Assembly (NCBI GenBank): GCA_019800895.1
Contig: JAHVKF010000001.1
Span: 372,001 to 436,000 of the forward strand
From: Halomonas denitrificans
GTDB lineage: Bacteria; Pseudomonadota; Gammaproteobacteria; Xanthomonadales; Wenzhouxiangellaceae
Direction of reading: 5' to 3'
Length of the DNA: 64,000 nt
A program made the position numbers and the translations under genes. The notes under the pieces were generated by a model. The model worked only from the letters and a program-made list of their open reading frames with translations, was not told the DNA's origin and ran no database searches. Positions 18,859 through 29,800 of this stretch are shown piece by piece. Each line of letters starts with the position of its first letter. Position 1 is the first letter of the stretch.

Positions 18859-19983
18859 GGCTCCGATTATAAGAACGAATCGCCGCTCGACGCGGCGCGA
18901 CTCGTGTCCGACCTCCGCGAATGGGGCCGCTCGCTCGGATTCCAGAAGATCGGCATCAGCGACATCGATCTCGCGGCCGACGAGCGCCGCCTCGAGGCCT
19001 GGCTCGCGGACGGCCGGCACGGCGAGATGGAGTGGATGGCGCGGCACGGCCACAAGCGCTCCCGGCCGGAGCAACTGGTCCCCGGCACCCGCTCGGTCAT
19101 CGTCGCGCGGATGGACTACCTGCCCGAATCCGCGACCGACCCGCTCGAGCTGGCCGAGCGCGGCGATCGCGCGTGCATCTCGCGCTATGCGCTGGGACGC
19201 GACTACCACAAGATCCTGCGCGCCCGGCTGAAGTCCCTGGCCGGCCGGATCGAAGAACGGATCGGTCCCTTCGGTTACCGGGTGTTCACCGATTCCGCCC
19301 CCGTGCTGGAAAAGCCGCTCGCCGCCAAGGCCGGGCTGGGTTGGATCGGCAAGCACACCAACCTGCTCGACCGCCATGCGGGCAGCTGGTTCTTTCTCGG
19401 CGAGATCTACACCGATCTCGCCCTGCCGGCCGACGAGCCGGTGCGCGATCACTGCGGCTCCTGCCGACGCTGCATCGACGTCTGCCCGACCGACGCGATC
19501 ACCGCGCCCTACCAGCTCGATGCGCGGCGATGCATCTCGTACCTGACGATCGAACTGAAGGGCGCGATCCCGGTGGAGTTCCGCCGCGCGATCGGCAACC
19601 GCGTCTACGGCTGCGACGATTGCCAGGCGGTCTGCCCGTGGAACCGCTACGCGGACTTCACCGGCGAACGCGACTTCACGCCCCGTGAGGGCCTGGATGC
19701 GCCGAAGCTCGTCGACCTGTTCGCCTGGAGCGAGCAGGAGTTCCTCGACCGGACCCGGGGCAGCGCGATCCGGCGGATCGGCCACGAACGCTGGCTGCGG
19801 AATCTCGCCGTCGGCCTCGGCAATGCGCCGACCTCGCCCGAGGTGCTCGAGGCGCTGCGCGCCCGCGCGGACCACCCTTCGGCGCTGGTCCGGGAGCACG
19901 TGGCCTGGGCGCTGGCCCAGCACGGCGTGCCGGGCAGGGGAAAGGGGAACGGGAAAAGGGGAGCGGAAACGCGTGGAGCCTAG
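18850..19983 (+). CDS. queG: epoxyqueuosine reductase
   Basis: QueG performs the last step of queuosine synthesis in tRNA, reducing epoxyqueuosine with cobalamin and two 4Fe-4S clusters. The 377-residue protein shows GFQKIGISDIDL near 32-43, EWMARHGHKRSRPEQLVPG, cobalamin-domain RYALGRDYHK, KAGLGWIGKHTNLL, and the ferredoxin motifs CGSCRRCIDVCPTDAI and CDDCQAVCPWN. A HEAT-like C-terminal domain follows (HPSALVREHVAWAL). The tail after HGVPG is encoded by a family B repeat and is not conserved. The start matches the family N-terminus. It is divergent from nnr with both start codons inside 9 bp and a TATACT box eight bases before its ATG. Confidence 0.96.
   Translation: MSHGSDYKNESPLDAARLVSDLREWGRSLGFQKIGISDIDLAADERRLEAWLADGRHGEMEWMARHGHKRSRPEQLVPGTRSVIVARMDYLPESATDPLELAERGDRACISRYALGRDYHKILRARLKSLAGRIEERIGPFGYRVFTDSAPVLEKPLAAKAGLGWIGKHTNLLDRHAGSWFFLGEIYTDLALPADEPVRDHCGSCRRCIDVCPTDAITAPYQLDARRCISYLTIELKGAIPVEFRRAIGNRVYGCDDCQAVCPWNRYADFTGERDFTPREGLDAPKLVDLFAWSEQEFLDRTRGSAIRRIGHERWLRNLAVGLGNAPTSPEVLEALRARADHPSALVREHVAWALAQHGVPGRGKGNGKRGAETRGA
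18866..18871 (-). promoter_or_regulatory. -10 box of nnr, inside queG
   Basis: A perfect TATAAT on the minus strand ends seven bases before the nnr ATG, inside queG codons 6-8. It faces the queG -10 box, with both start codons between them. The expected transcript starts at the ATG. GGAG only two bases before ATG is too close to be a normal ribosome site. Confidence 0.6.
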
Positions 19984-20053
19984 AGCGGTCCCGTCGTTTC
20001 CCGTCCCACCCCCTGCCTTTCACTCGCCCCTCGTCCCTCTCCCCTCTTCCCTG
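19932..20053. repeat. family B repeat between queG and slp
   Basis: The left arm (19932-19975, ggggaaaggggaacgggaaa) overlaps the queG 3' end and the right arm (19988-20053, rich in cgtccctctcccctcttccc) precedes the slp stop. The arms are imperfect inverted copies of GGGA(A/C)-type units. It separates two convergent genes. Confidence 0.8.
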
Positions 20054-20057
20054 CCGT

Positions 20058-20663
20058 TCAGAGCCTGATCCCGACCCCGATGCCGAACTGCGTCTGTGGC
20101 CGCGGGTCGCGGACCGGCCAGAGCTCGACCTGGCGGGCATCGATCACCGGCTGCTCGATGTCGAACTCGCCGACCGTGCGCGTCTCCACCGTCGTGAAGC
20201 GCCCGAGCGCGGTCAGCAACCGGCCCGGCGCATAGTTGACCGGTTCCAGGAACCCGGGATAGCGAACGACGAAGCGCACACCGCCCTCGGCCGACGCGCG
20301 CGGCCGGTCGGCGCGGTCCAGGGGCAGCGCCAGGATTTCGAGTTCGGTCACGTCCGAGGCGTTGACGACGCCGACGATGCGACCGCCCCACAGCACCCGT
20401 TCACCGGGCGCGATCTCTCCGCGAAGCGCGTCTGCAGGCCCCTTCGCAACGACCGGGCCGGCGCCGGAGAAGGGGCTGGTCGCACAGCCGGCGGCCAGCA
20501 GCACGACGGCCAGCAGGGCTGGCAGCAGGAGCCGCGTCCGCGCGGCGCGGATCGGGGACTCCGGGCGTGACCGAGGCACTGTTGTAGACCGGAAGCTGCG
20601 TGAAACGGTCGCGATCGACGAAGGCAGCGAAAACGGGCGAATCGGGCGGTCGATGAAGTTCAT
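20058..20663 (-). CDS. slp: Slp-family outer-membrane lipoprotein
   Basis: The mature part matches the Slp family of starvation/stationary-phase outer-membrane lipoproteins: VLWGGRIVGVVNASDVTELEI, YPLDR-like ALPLDRADRP, FVVRYPGFLEPVNYAPGRLLTALGRF, GEFDIEQPVIDA and a terminal WP region. Function in the family is poorly known. A lipobox LLAAGC after a Leu-rich stretch marks lipidation at about residue 60 of the form given here. I used the ATG with GGAG seven bases upstream, but this leaves an unusually long 59-residue leader. A GTG at 20579 would give a normal 31-residue signal peptide but has no Shine-Dalgarno. The true start is uncertain. Confidence 0.8.
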   Translation of the reverse strand: MNFIDRPIRPFSLPSSIATVSRSFRSTTVPRSRPESPIRAARTRLLLPALLAVVLLAAGCATSPFSGAGPVVAKGPADALRGEIAPGERVLWGGRIVGVVNASDVTELEILALPLDRADRPRASAEGGVRFVVRYPGFLEPVNYAPGRLLTALGRFTTVETRTVGEFDIEQPVIDARQVELWPVRDPRPQTQFGIGVGIRL

Positions 20664-20790
20664 TCCGGCGCTCCGGTACGGGATGCCTTCATCCTGCCAG
20701 ATCACGGCGGGCCGCGGAACCACCGCTGGGGTCGCAAACGTCAGGGTGTTATCCTGTGGGGTCATCTACTTCAACGACAGGATTTTTGTC

Positions 20791-21255
20791 ATGCAAGCAA
20801 CGTCCGATACCGTGGTCTCGATCGACTACACCCTGACCGACAACGACGGTGAGGTGATCGACACCTCGGAAGGTCGCGAACCGCTGGCCTACCTGCACGG
20901 CCACGGCAACATCATTCCGGGCCTGGAGAAGGCACTGGAAGGAAAGAGCGAAGGCGACGAACTCGAGGTCAAGGTCGAGCCCGAAGAAGGCTACGGCCCG
21001 CATCGCCAGGAACTCGTCCAGACCGTTTCGATGGAAGCGTTCGCCGGGATCGACAAGGTCGAGCCGGGCATGAAATTCAACGCGGAATCGGCCCAGGGCC
21101 CGCTGGTCGTCACGGTCACCAAGATCGAAGGCGAGCAGGTCACGATCGACGCCAACCACGACCTGGCCGGCAAGGAACTGAACTTCGCCGTCACCGTTCG
21201 CGATATCCGCGAAGCCACCGACGCCGAGAAGGAAGCGGGCCAGGTCACCGGCTGA
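20791..21255 (+). CDS. slyD: FKBP-type peptidyl-prolyl isomerase, SlyD-like
   Basis: SlyD-type FKBPs are cytosolic prolyl isomerases and chaperones. The 154-residue protein shows YTLTDNDGEVIDTS, YLHGHGNIIPGLEKALEG and YGPHRQELV, an inserted IF chaperone domain (about 68-125), then NHDLAGKELNFAVTVRDIREAT. Both the domain insertion and NHxLAGxxLxFxV are SlyD hallmarks. The His-rich metal-binding tail of E. coli SlyD is missing, as in many relatives. AGGA eight bases before ATG supports the start. It stands alone with its own terminator at 21333, divergent from slp. Confidence 0.95.
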   Translation: MQATSDTVVSIDYTLTDNDGEVIDTSEGREPLAYLHGHGNIIPGLEKALEGKSEGDELEVKVEPEEGYGPHRQELVQTVSMEAFAGIDKVEPGMKFNAESAQGPLVVTVTKIEGEQVTIDANHDLAGKELNFAVTVRDIREATDAEKEAGQVTG

Positions 21256-21332
21256 CCCCGCCCTTGCGGCAGGCGCGGGTCGCTCGACCGTAGACCGATC
21301 GAGGTCGACCGCTGCGCCGAAGTTCGACGAGA

Positions 21333-21357
21333 ACGCCGGGCCCCGCCCGGCGTTTTT
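21333..21357 (+). terminator. Rho-independent terminator of slyD
   Basis: A 7-bp GC stem (cgccggg / cccggcg, 21334-21340 and 21346-21352) with a 5-base loop is followed by TTTTT at 21353-21357. It lies 78 bases after the slyD stop. Confidence 0.88.
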
Positions 21358-21425
21358 CGTTGCAGCAGGCGCTCACGGCGAGTCCGGGCCGGGTCCGGCG
21401 CGAACGCGCACCAGACGGGTGGGCG

Positions 21426-21800
21426 TCAGGATTTTCCGCTGAAGGACCGGATGCGGCGCCGCTGCCGCTTGTCCGGGCGACGTCCGGGATCGACGTTACC
21501 GGCCAGGCGCCGCTGTTCGGCACGCTGCTCGCGTGCCGCGATGCTCGCCTCCGTCTCGGCGTAGAGCTCGCGCGCCTGCGGCGCCGGGCCGCGCCGTTCG
21601 GACAACGCGCGCACGTCGACCACGAAGACCGTTTCGCCGCGGGTGATGGTCAGGCGATCCCCGACGGAAATCGACCGGGCCGGCTTGCAGCTCCGACCGT
21701 CGACCTGCACGTGACCGCCCCTGACCGCCGCCTGGGCGAGCGATCGGGTCTTGAAGAAGCGTGCCGCCCACAGCCACTTGTCGATACGAACCGAGTCCAT
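21426..21800 (-). CDS. hslR: ribosome-associated heat-shock protein HslR (S4 domain)
   Basis: HslR (Hsp15) binds free 50S subunits carrying nascent chains and helps recycle them. The 124-residue protein starts VRIDKWLWAARFFKTRSLA, contains the S4 RNA-binding core (GGHVQVDGRSCKPARSISVGD at about 28-48) and ends with a basic RRPDKRQRRRIRSF tail, as in E. coli. The ATG is directly preceded by GGGAGG with no spacing, so a standard ribosome site is unlikely. A TAGCCT box seven bases upstream suggests a leaderless message. It faces slyD tail to tail beyond the terminator. Confidence 0.93.
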   Translation of the reverse strand: MDSVRIDKWLWAARFFKTRSLAQAAVRGGHVQVDGRSCKPARSISVGDRLTITRGETVFVVDVRALSERRGPAPQARELYAETEASIAAREQRAEQRRLAGNVDPGRRPDKRQRRRIRSFSGKS

Positions 21801-21836
21801 CCTCCCAAGGCTAGCAGGCTGCGCCCGCCCGGCGCG

Positions 21837-22271
21837 TCAGCGCAGCACGCCGGCGGCGGCCATCCTGCGCGCGTAGACCAGCAGGAAGACACCGACCACG
21901 AAGATCACCGCCGAGAAGATCGCGCCCCCGGCGCCCATGATCTCGATGCCGTCGCTGAGGAACAGCGTGTAGATGCTGCCGACGATCATGCCGACCAGCG
22001 AGAGCGCGAACAAGGCCACCGCCCACCGCCGGCGCAGCAGCAGCGCCACCGAGCCGAACAGCGCACCCCAGACGCCGACGGCCCAGAACACGGTGAAGAA
22101 CAGCGGCAGGTCATAGAAATACGCCAGCTGCGCTTCCGTGAACATGTTCATGTAGAACTCCAGCCGCAGCTTCGTGGCCAGGTAATCGAACGCTCCCATG
22201 GCGTTCCACAGCAGCGACAGGATGCCGACGATCCAAAGATGCATCGGCGTGCGAGCATTGACCTGGTGCAT
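21837..22271 (-). CDS. small four-helix inner-membrane protein
   Basis: A 144-residue protein with four clear membrane segments at about 11-27, 50-72, 78-97 and 105-135, and short loops (LATKLRLEFYMNMFTEAQLAY between 1 and 2). This layout occurs in conserved hypothetical proteins of marine and soil proteobacteria; I cannot assign a function. GAGGGAG just before ATG supports the start. It lies between hslR and the GGDEF gene, all on the minus strand, with 111 bases to the upstream gene's stop, so it may have its own promoter. Confidence 0.75.
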   Translation of the reverse strand: MHQVNARTPMHLWIVGILSLLWNAMGAFDYLATKLRLEFYMNMFTEAQLAYFYDLPLFFTVFWAVGVWGALFGSVALLLRRRWAVALFALSLVGMIVGSIYTLFLSDGIEIMGAGGAIFSAVIFVVGVFLLVYARRMAAAGVLR

Positions 22272-22381
22272 GACTCCCTCCTCGATGGTCGAGCGAACGT
22301 GGTGCCGGTCCCAATCGTGACACAACACCGAAGGCCGGGCCAGTGGCGGCGACGATGGCGTCCCGCGCGGGTCCCCGGCGG

Positions 22382-23548
22382 TCAAGCTGCGGGCGCGTCG
22401 GCGTCCGCTACGACGACCCGATTTCGCCCGGCCCGCTTGGCCCGGATCAAGGCACGGTCCGCCCGGTCGATCAACGCCTCGGCCGAATCTCCCGCCGCCC
22501 AGCCGGCCACACCGATGCTCAGCGTCGGCGAAGCGACCGGATTTTCGTTTCCGGGCAGGTCGATCCGGTCGGATTCGAAGGTCGCGCGCAGCACGTCCAG
22601 CCGACGCCCGGCATCCGGCGGGTCGACATCCGGCAGGATCACCGTGAACTCTTCTCCACCGTAACGGGCCACGACGCCCGGTGACTCGATCCGTTCGGCG
22701 AGCCGTTCGGCGATCGAACGCAGCGCGGCGTCTCCGGCGAGGTGGCCGAACCGGTCGTTGAATTCCTTGAAGTCGTCGACGTCGATCATCGCCAGCGCCA
22801 CCGATCGACGGGTCAGCGCGGCCTCGCCGAGCTCACGCTCGAGGCGGCTGTCGAGCCACGCGCGGTTGCGGATCCCGGTCAACCGGTCCTGGCTGGAGAG
22901 CTGCAGCAACTTCCGGGTCTGATGAACGCAGGCCAGGGCGAGCAGGGTCATCGCGGCGATCAGGATCAGCCGCGACATCTGGTCGCCCCAGCTGTGGAAC
23001 CCGTACAGGAACGGCGCCCAGGACGCATCGTTGAGGTCGCCGAAGCTCACTGCAGCCGCGATGATCGCGCCGTACTGGACCAGCGCCAGTCCGCCGGCGA
23101 ACAGGCAGACGCGGCGGTCGCCGCGCAGCGCGGTCGCAGCGATCGAGAGCAGGTAGAGCTCGTAGACCACCCGGCTGTTGATCGCCACGTGCGGAAGGCC
23201 CTGAACCAGGAACAGCGCAAGCACGAGGGAAATGGACGTGATGTCGAAGGCGGCCGACAGGAAGCGCCAGCGGACCGCCGCACCATCGCGCCGAACCTTG
23301 TGCAGCAGCACCACGGCAAAGACCAGCGCCACGGAGGCCATTGCGCCGCCGGTGACCACTTCCTCGATCCGCGCCCCGCTCAGCCATGCGATCGGCGGCA
23401 TCAGCACGATCAGGCTGACCACGACGAGCCGGATCCTTGCCACCAGCACCTCGCCGATCGCGCCGGCCTCCAGCATGAGTTCGTCGGGCGGATCGAGGAG
23501 GCGCCGGATCGCTCCGGTCCACCGTTCCTTCGTCCTGCCTCGTCGCAT
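22382..23548 (-). CDS. membrane diguanylate cyclase (GGDEF)
   Basis: Diguanylate cyclases make the second messenger c-di-GMP. The 388-residue protein has about six membrane helices between 38 and 212 (LVVVSLIVLMPPIAWL and others) and a C-terminal GGDEF domain starting at DRLTGIRNRA (221). The active-site motif is YGGEEF (296-301) with FKEFNDRFGHLAGD upstream, so catalysis is expected. The inhibitory RxxD site is absent: the four residues at that position are ESPG, so classical product inhibition is unlikely. The membrane part resembles a sensing module without a named domain. It lies 5 bases downstream of the thioesterase gene and is probably co-transcribed. Confidence 0.92.
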   Translation of the reverse strand: MRRGRTKERWTGAIRRLLDPPDELMLEAGAIGEVLVARIRLVVVSLIVLMPPIAWLSGARIEEVVTGGAMASVALVFAVVLLHKVRRDGAAVRWRFLSAAFDITSISLVLALFLVQGLPHVAINSRVVYELYLLSIAATALRGDRRVCLFAGGLALVQYGAIIAAAVSFGDLNDASWAPFLYGFHSWGDQMSRLILIAAMTLLALACVHQTRKLLQLSSQDRLTGIRNRAWLDSRLERELGEAALTRRSVALAMIDVDDFKEFNDRFGHLAGDAALRSIAERLAERIESPGVVARYGGEEFTVILPDVDPPDAGRRLDVLRATFESDRIDLPGNENPVASPTLSIGVAGWAAGDSAEALIDRADRALIRAKRAGRNRVVVADADAPAA

Positions 23549-23553
23549 CGGGA

Positions 23554-23955
23554 TCAGGCCAGTTCGCGGATGCTGGTCGGCAGCGGCACCGATTCACCGC
23601 TGGTCTTGTCGATCCACACCAGCGTCACGGCGGCGTCCGCGAATCGCGTCGGCTGCGCGTCGTTGTCCTGCGGCACCGACCGGATCTCGCTGTGCAACTT
23701 GATGCTCGAACGGCCCGGCGATTCCGGCCGGAGGGTCACTTCGAGGCGCTCGGGCCAGTGGATGGGCCGTCGGTAATTGATGTTGACGTTGGCCACCACC
23801 GGACCGGTATCGCCGTCCTGCCAGTGGCACGGCACGCTGTCCATCCAGAGGCTTCGGCACTGCTCGAGATAGGCCAGGAACACCGCGTTGTTGACGTGGC
23901 CGAAGGAGTCGACGTCGCCCCAGCGAACGTCGAGTTCGATGCTGAAATCCGACAT
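23554..23955 (-). CDS. YbgC/FadM-like 4HBT acyl-CoA thioesterase
   Basis: A 133-residue single hotdog domain with the 4-hydroxybenzoyl-CoA thioesterase pattern: LDVRWGDVDSFGHVNNAVFL with the catalytic Asp near residue 16 and HVNN, then YLEQCR and VVANVNINYRRPIHW. It probably hydrolyses short acyl-CoA or acyl-ACP in the cytosol; the natural substrate is not predictable. GGGG about nine bases before ATG and the family's N-terminus fix the start. The GGDEF gene follows after 5 bases. Confidence 0.9.
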   Translation of the reverse strand: MSDFSIELDVRWGDVDSFGHVNNAVFLAYLEQCRSLWMDSVPCHWQDGDTGPVVANVNINYRRPIHWPERLEVTLRPESPGRSSIKLHSEIRSVPQDNDAQPTRFADAAVTLVWIDKTSGESVPLPTSIRELA

Positions 23956-24057
23956 GGTTCCAACCCCTTGCAGTCGATTCGATGAGCCGCCGACCCCGGA
24001 GACCGGGCGGCCGAACCTACAGTGTACTCGTGCGCGGGCCGGCCGAGGCCCCGGCCG

Positions 24058-26910
<2,853 letters not shown>

Positions 26911-26945
26911 GTGGCTCAGGGTCCCGCCGGTCGGCTAAACCAGCA

Positions 26946-26975
26946 ACTATACCCGGTGCGATGAAATACGCGCAA
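26946..26975 (-). promoter_or_regulatory. sigma70-like promoter of uvrA
   Basis: On the minus strand TTGCGC (26970-26975), an 18-base spacer and TATAGT (26946-26951, 5 of 6) lie 36 bases before the uvrA start. The -35 matches only at TTG. Confidence 0.5.
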
Positions 26976-27094
26976 AGGGATGGGTCGCTGCAAGAAGTTC
27001 GTCGGCGCTGTGCCGATCCGCTGAGGCACGAGCCGACGCGGCGGCCCGGGCTTGCCGGGGACGGACTCGGTGGACTCGGCGCCGTGGGCCCCGA

Positions 27095-27697
27095 TCAGTG
27101 GGCGTCGGGCCGCGCCCATTGCCAGATGCGCATCGGCGGGATGTTGAGCATCACCGAATCCGACCGTTCCGGCGGTCCGAACACCGACCGGGCCAGGCGC
27201 GCGACCTCGGATCGGAATTGGTAGGCGACGAACACGCCGGTCTCGGAGAGGCTGTCGCGGACGGCGGCGAGAATGGACGTGCCGAGCTCGCGCGGCATCG
27301 TCGAAAACGGAATTCCGGAGACGACCGCGTCGGGCGCGCCCAGGCCGTGCTCGGCCAGGATCGCCGGCAGGTCCGCGGCGCTGCCCGTGTGCGCGATCAA
27401 CCTCGGATCGCCGATCGCCTCGACGATCTCGGTGAAGCGGGGCTCGAGATCGATGGCCAGCAAGCGTCCGTCGGCCGGCATCGCATCGAGAAGCGCGCGA
27501 GTGGTGCCGCCGGTCCCCGGACCCAGTTCGACGACGACGCGGGCACGCTCGAGATTCGCGAACTCGATGATCCGGCGCTCCATGAAGCGCGAGCTCGGGA
27601 TCACGGAGCCGACCTGGCCGGGATTGCGCAGGAAGCCGCGGAAGAAGTCCATGCTCTTGCGGGCACCGTTGCTGTCCTTGCGTGCTGCCTTGTCCAC
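27095..27697 (-). CDS. SAM-dependent methyltransferase, phospholipid N-methyltransferase-like
   Basis: A 200-residue class I methyltransferase. SAM-binding motif I is VVVELGPGTGGTTRALL (about 54-70), then AIDLEPRFTEIV and the catalytic-region motif VVSGIPFSTMPRE. The N-terminus FFRGFLRNPGQVGSVIPSSR is typical of the PmtA/rRNA-dimethylase-like group that methylates phosphatidylethanolamine. The lipid substrate is inferred. I chose a GTG with GGGAG five bases upstream (protein begins MDKAARKD); a longer frame starting at 27772 is possible but its first 25 residues look non-coding. It is upstream of uvrA on the same strand with 184 bases between. Confidence 0.85.
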   Translation of the reverse strand: MDKAARKDSNGARKSMDFFRGFLRNPGQVGSVIPSSRFMERRIIEFANLERARVVVELGPGTGGTTRALLDAMPADGRLLAIDLEPRFTEIVEAIGDPRLIAHTGSAADLPAILAEHGLGAPDAVVSGIPFSTMPRELGTSILAAVRDSLSETGVFVAYQFRSEVARLARSVFGPPERSDSVMLNIPPMRIWQWARPDAH

Positions 27698-27835
27698 GGG
27701 ATCTCCCGGTTGTAGGGTCGTCGGAGGAGTCACTAGCGCGCCGGCCGAGGGGCATCGGTCCGGGTCGCGCACAGGATACCAGTGGCCGGCGGCCCGGCGA
27801 CGGTGCGGCGTTCGGAATCGGAACGGAACCGGATA

Positions 27836-27864
27836 TTGACCCAGCCTCCGGTTTCCGCTAACAT
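27836..27864 (+). promoter_or_regulatory. sigma70 promoter of rplU-rpmA
   Basis: TTGACC at 27836-27841, a 17-base spacer and TAACAT at 27859-27864 give a strong housekeeping promoter, 39 bases before the rplU ATG. Confidence 0.85.
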
Positions 27865-27903
27865 TCCCGCTCTTTAGTCACGCATTTTCTGGAGCGAACC
27901 AGC

Positions 27904-28215
27904 ATGTACGCGGTATTCAAAACCGGTGGCAAGCAGTACAAGGCCTCGACCGGCGACGTCGTGCGCGTCGAGAAACTGCCGGCCGAAATGGGTTCCTCGG
28001 TCGAGATCGACGAGGTGCTGATGGTCGCCGATGGCGACGACATCCGCGTCGGCGCTCCGACCCTGGAAGGTGGCAAGGTCAAGGCGGAAGTGGTCGCGCA
28101 CGGTCGCGGCGACAAGGTGCGGATCATCAAGTTCCGCCGGCGCAAGCACTCCATGAAGCAGATGGGTCACCGCCAGTACTACACCGAACTCAAGATCACC
28201 GGCATCGAGGGCTGA
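27904..28215 (+). CDS. rplU: 50S ribosomal protein L21
   Basis: L21 binds 23S rRNA in the large subunit. The 103-residue protein has the exact family length and shape: [14 protein letters not shown] at the N-terminus, VRVEKL, and the C-terminal RNA-binding KIIKF-like [20 protein letters not shown] followed by [12 protein letters not shown] precedes the ATG by ten bases. It is first of a two-gene operon, three bases ahead of rpmA, with a clear sigma70 promoter upstream. The order rplU-rpmA-obgE is the usual bacterial one. Confidence 0.99.
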   Translation: MYAVFKTGGKQYKASTGDVVRVEKLPAEMGSSVEIDEVLMVADGDDIRVGAPTLEGGKVKAEVVAHGRGDKVRIIKFRRRKHSMKQMGHRQYYTELKITGIEG

Positions 28216-28218
28216 GCA

Positions 28219-28479
28219 ATGGCACATAAGAAAGCAGGCGGTTCGACACGCAACGGCCGCGACTCGAATCCGAAGTTCCTGGGCGTCAAGCGCTACGGTG
28301 GCGAGCAGGTCGACGCGGGCAACATCCTCGTTCGCCAGCGCGGCACCCGCTTCCACGCCGGCGAGGGCGTCGGCGTCGGTCGCGACCACACGCTGTTCGC
28401 GCTGATCGACGGCAAGGTCGTGTTCCGCGAGAAGGGCAAGCCCGCGCGGAAATTCGTTTCGATCGAACCGACCGAATAA
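28219..28479 (+). CDS. rpmA: 50S ribosomal protein L27
   Basis: L27 reaches the peptidyl-transferase centre with its N-terminus. The 86-residue protein begins [19 protein letters not shown] and has [20 protein letters not shown], both diagnostic. The N-terminus is the gammaproteobacterial type that needs only Met removal, unlike the Firmicute form cleaved by Prp. It starts three bases after rplU, and a Rho-independent terminator follows 28 bases after the stop, so obgE is mainly transcribed separately or by read-through. Confidence 0.99.
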   Translation: MAHKKAGGSTRNGRDSNPKFLGVKRYGGEQVDAGNILVRQRGTRFHAGEGVGVGRDHTLFALIDGKVVFREKGKPARKFVSIEPTE

Positions 28480-29724
<1,245 letters not shown>

Positions 29725-29800
29725 GGCGGCGATCGACTCCAACGGCCTGACCGGCGGCCGGAGCGCCGGTCCCGGATTTCCGCCGCCCAAGGAGCATTCG

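Noticed and set aside
26911-27094. LexA/SOS box before uvrA
   Set aside because: No CTG-N10-CAG palindrome of proper form was found in the gap.
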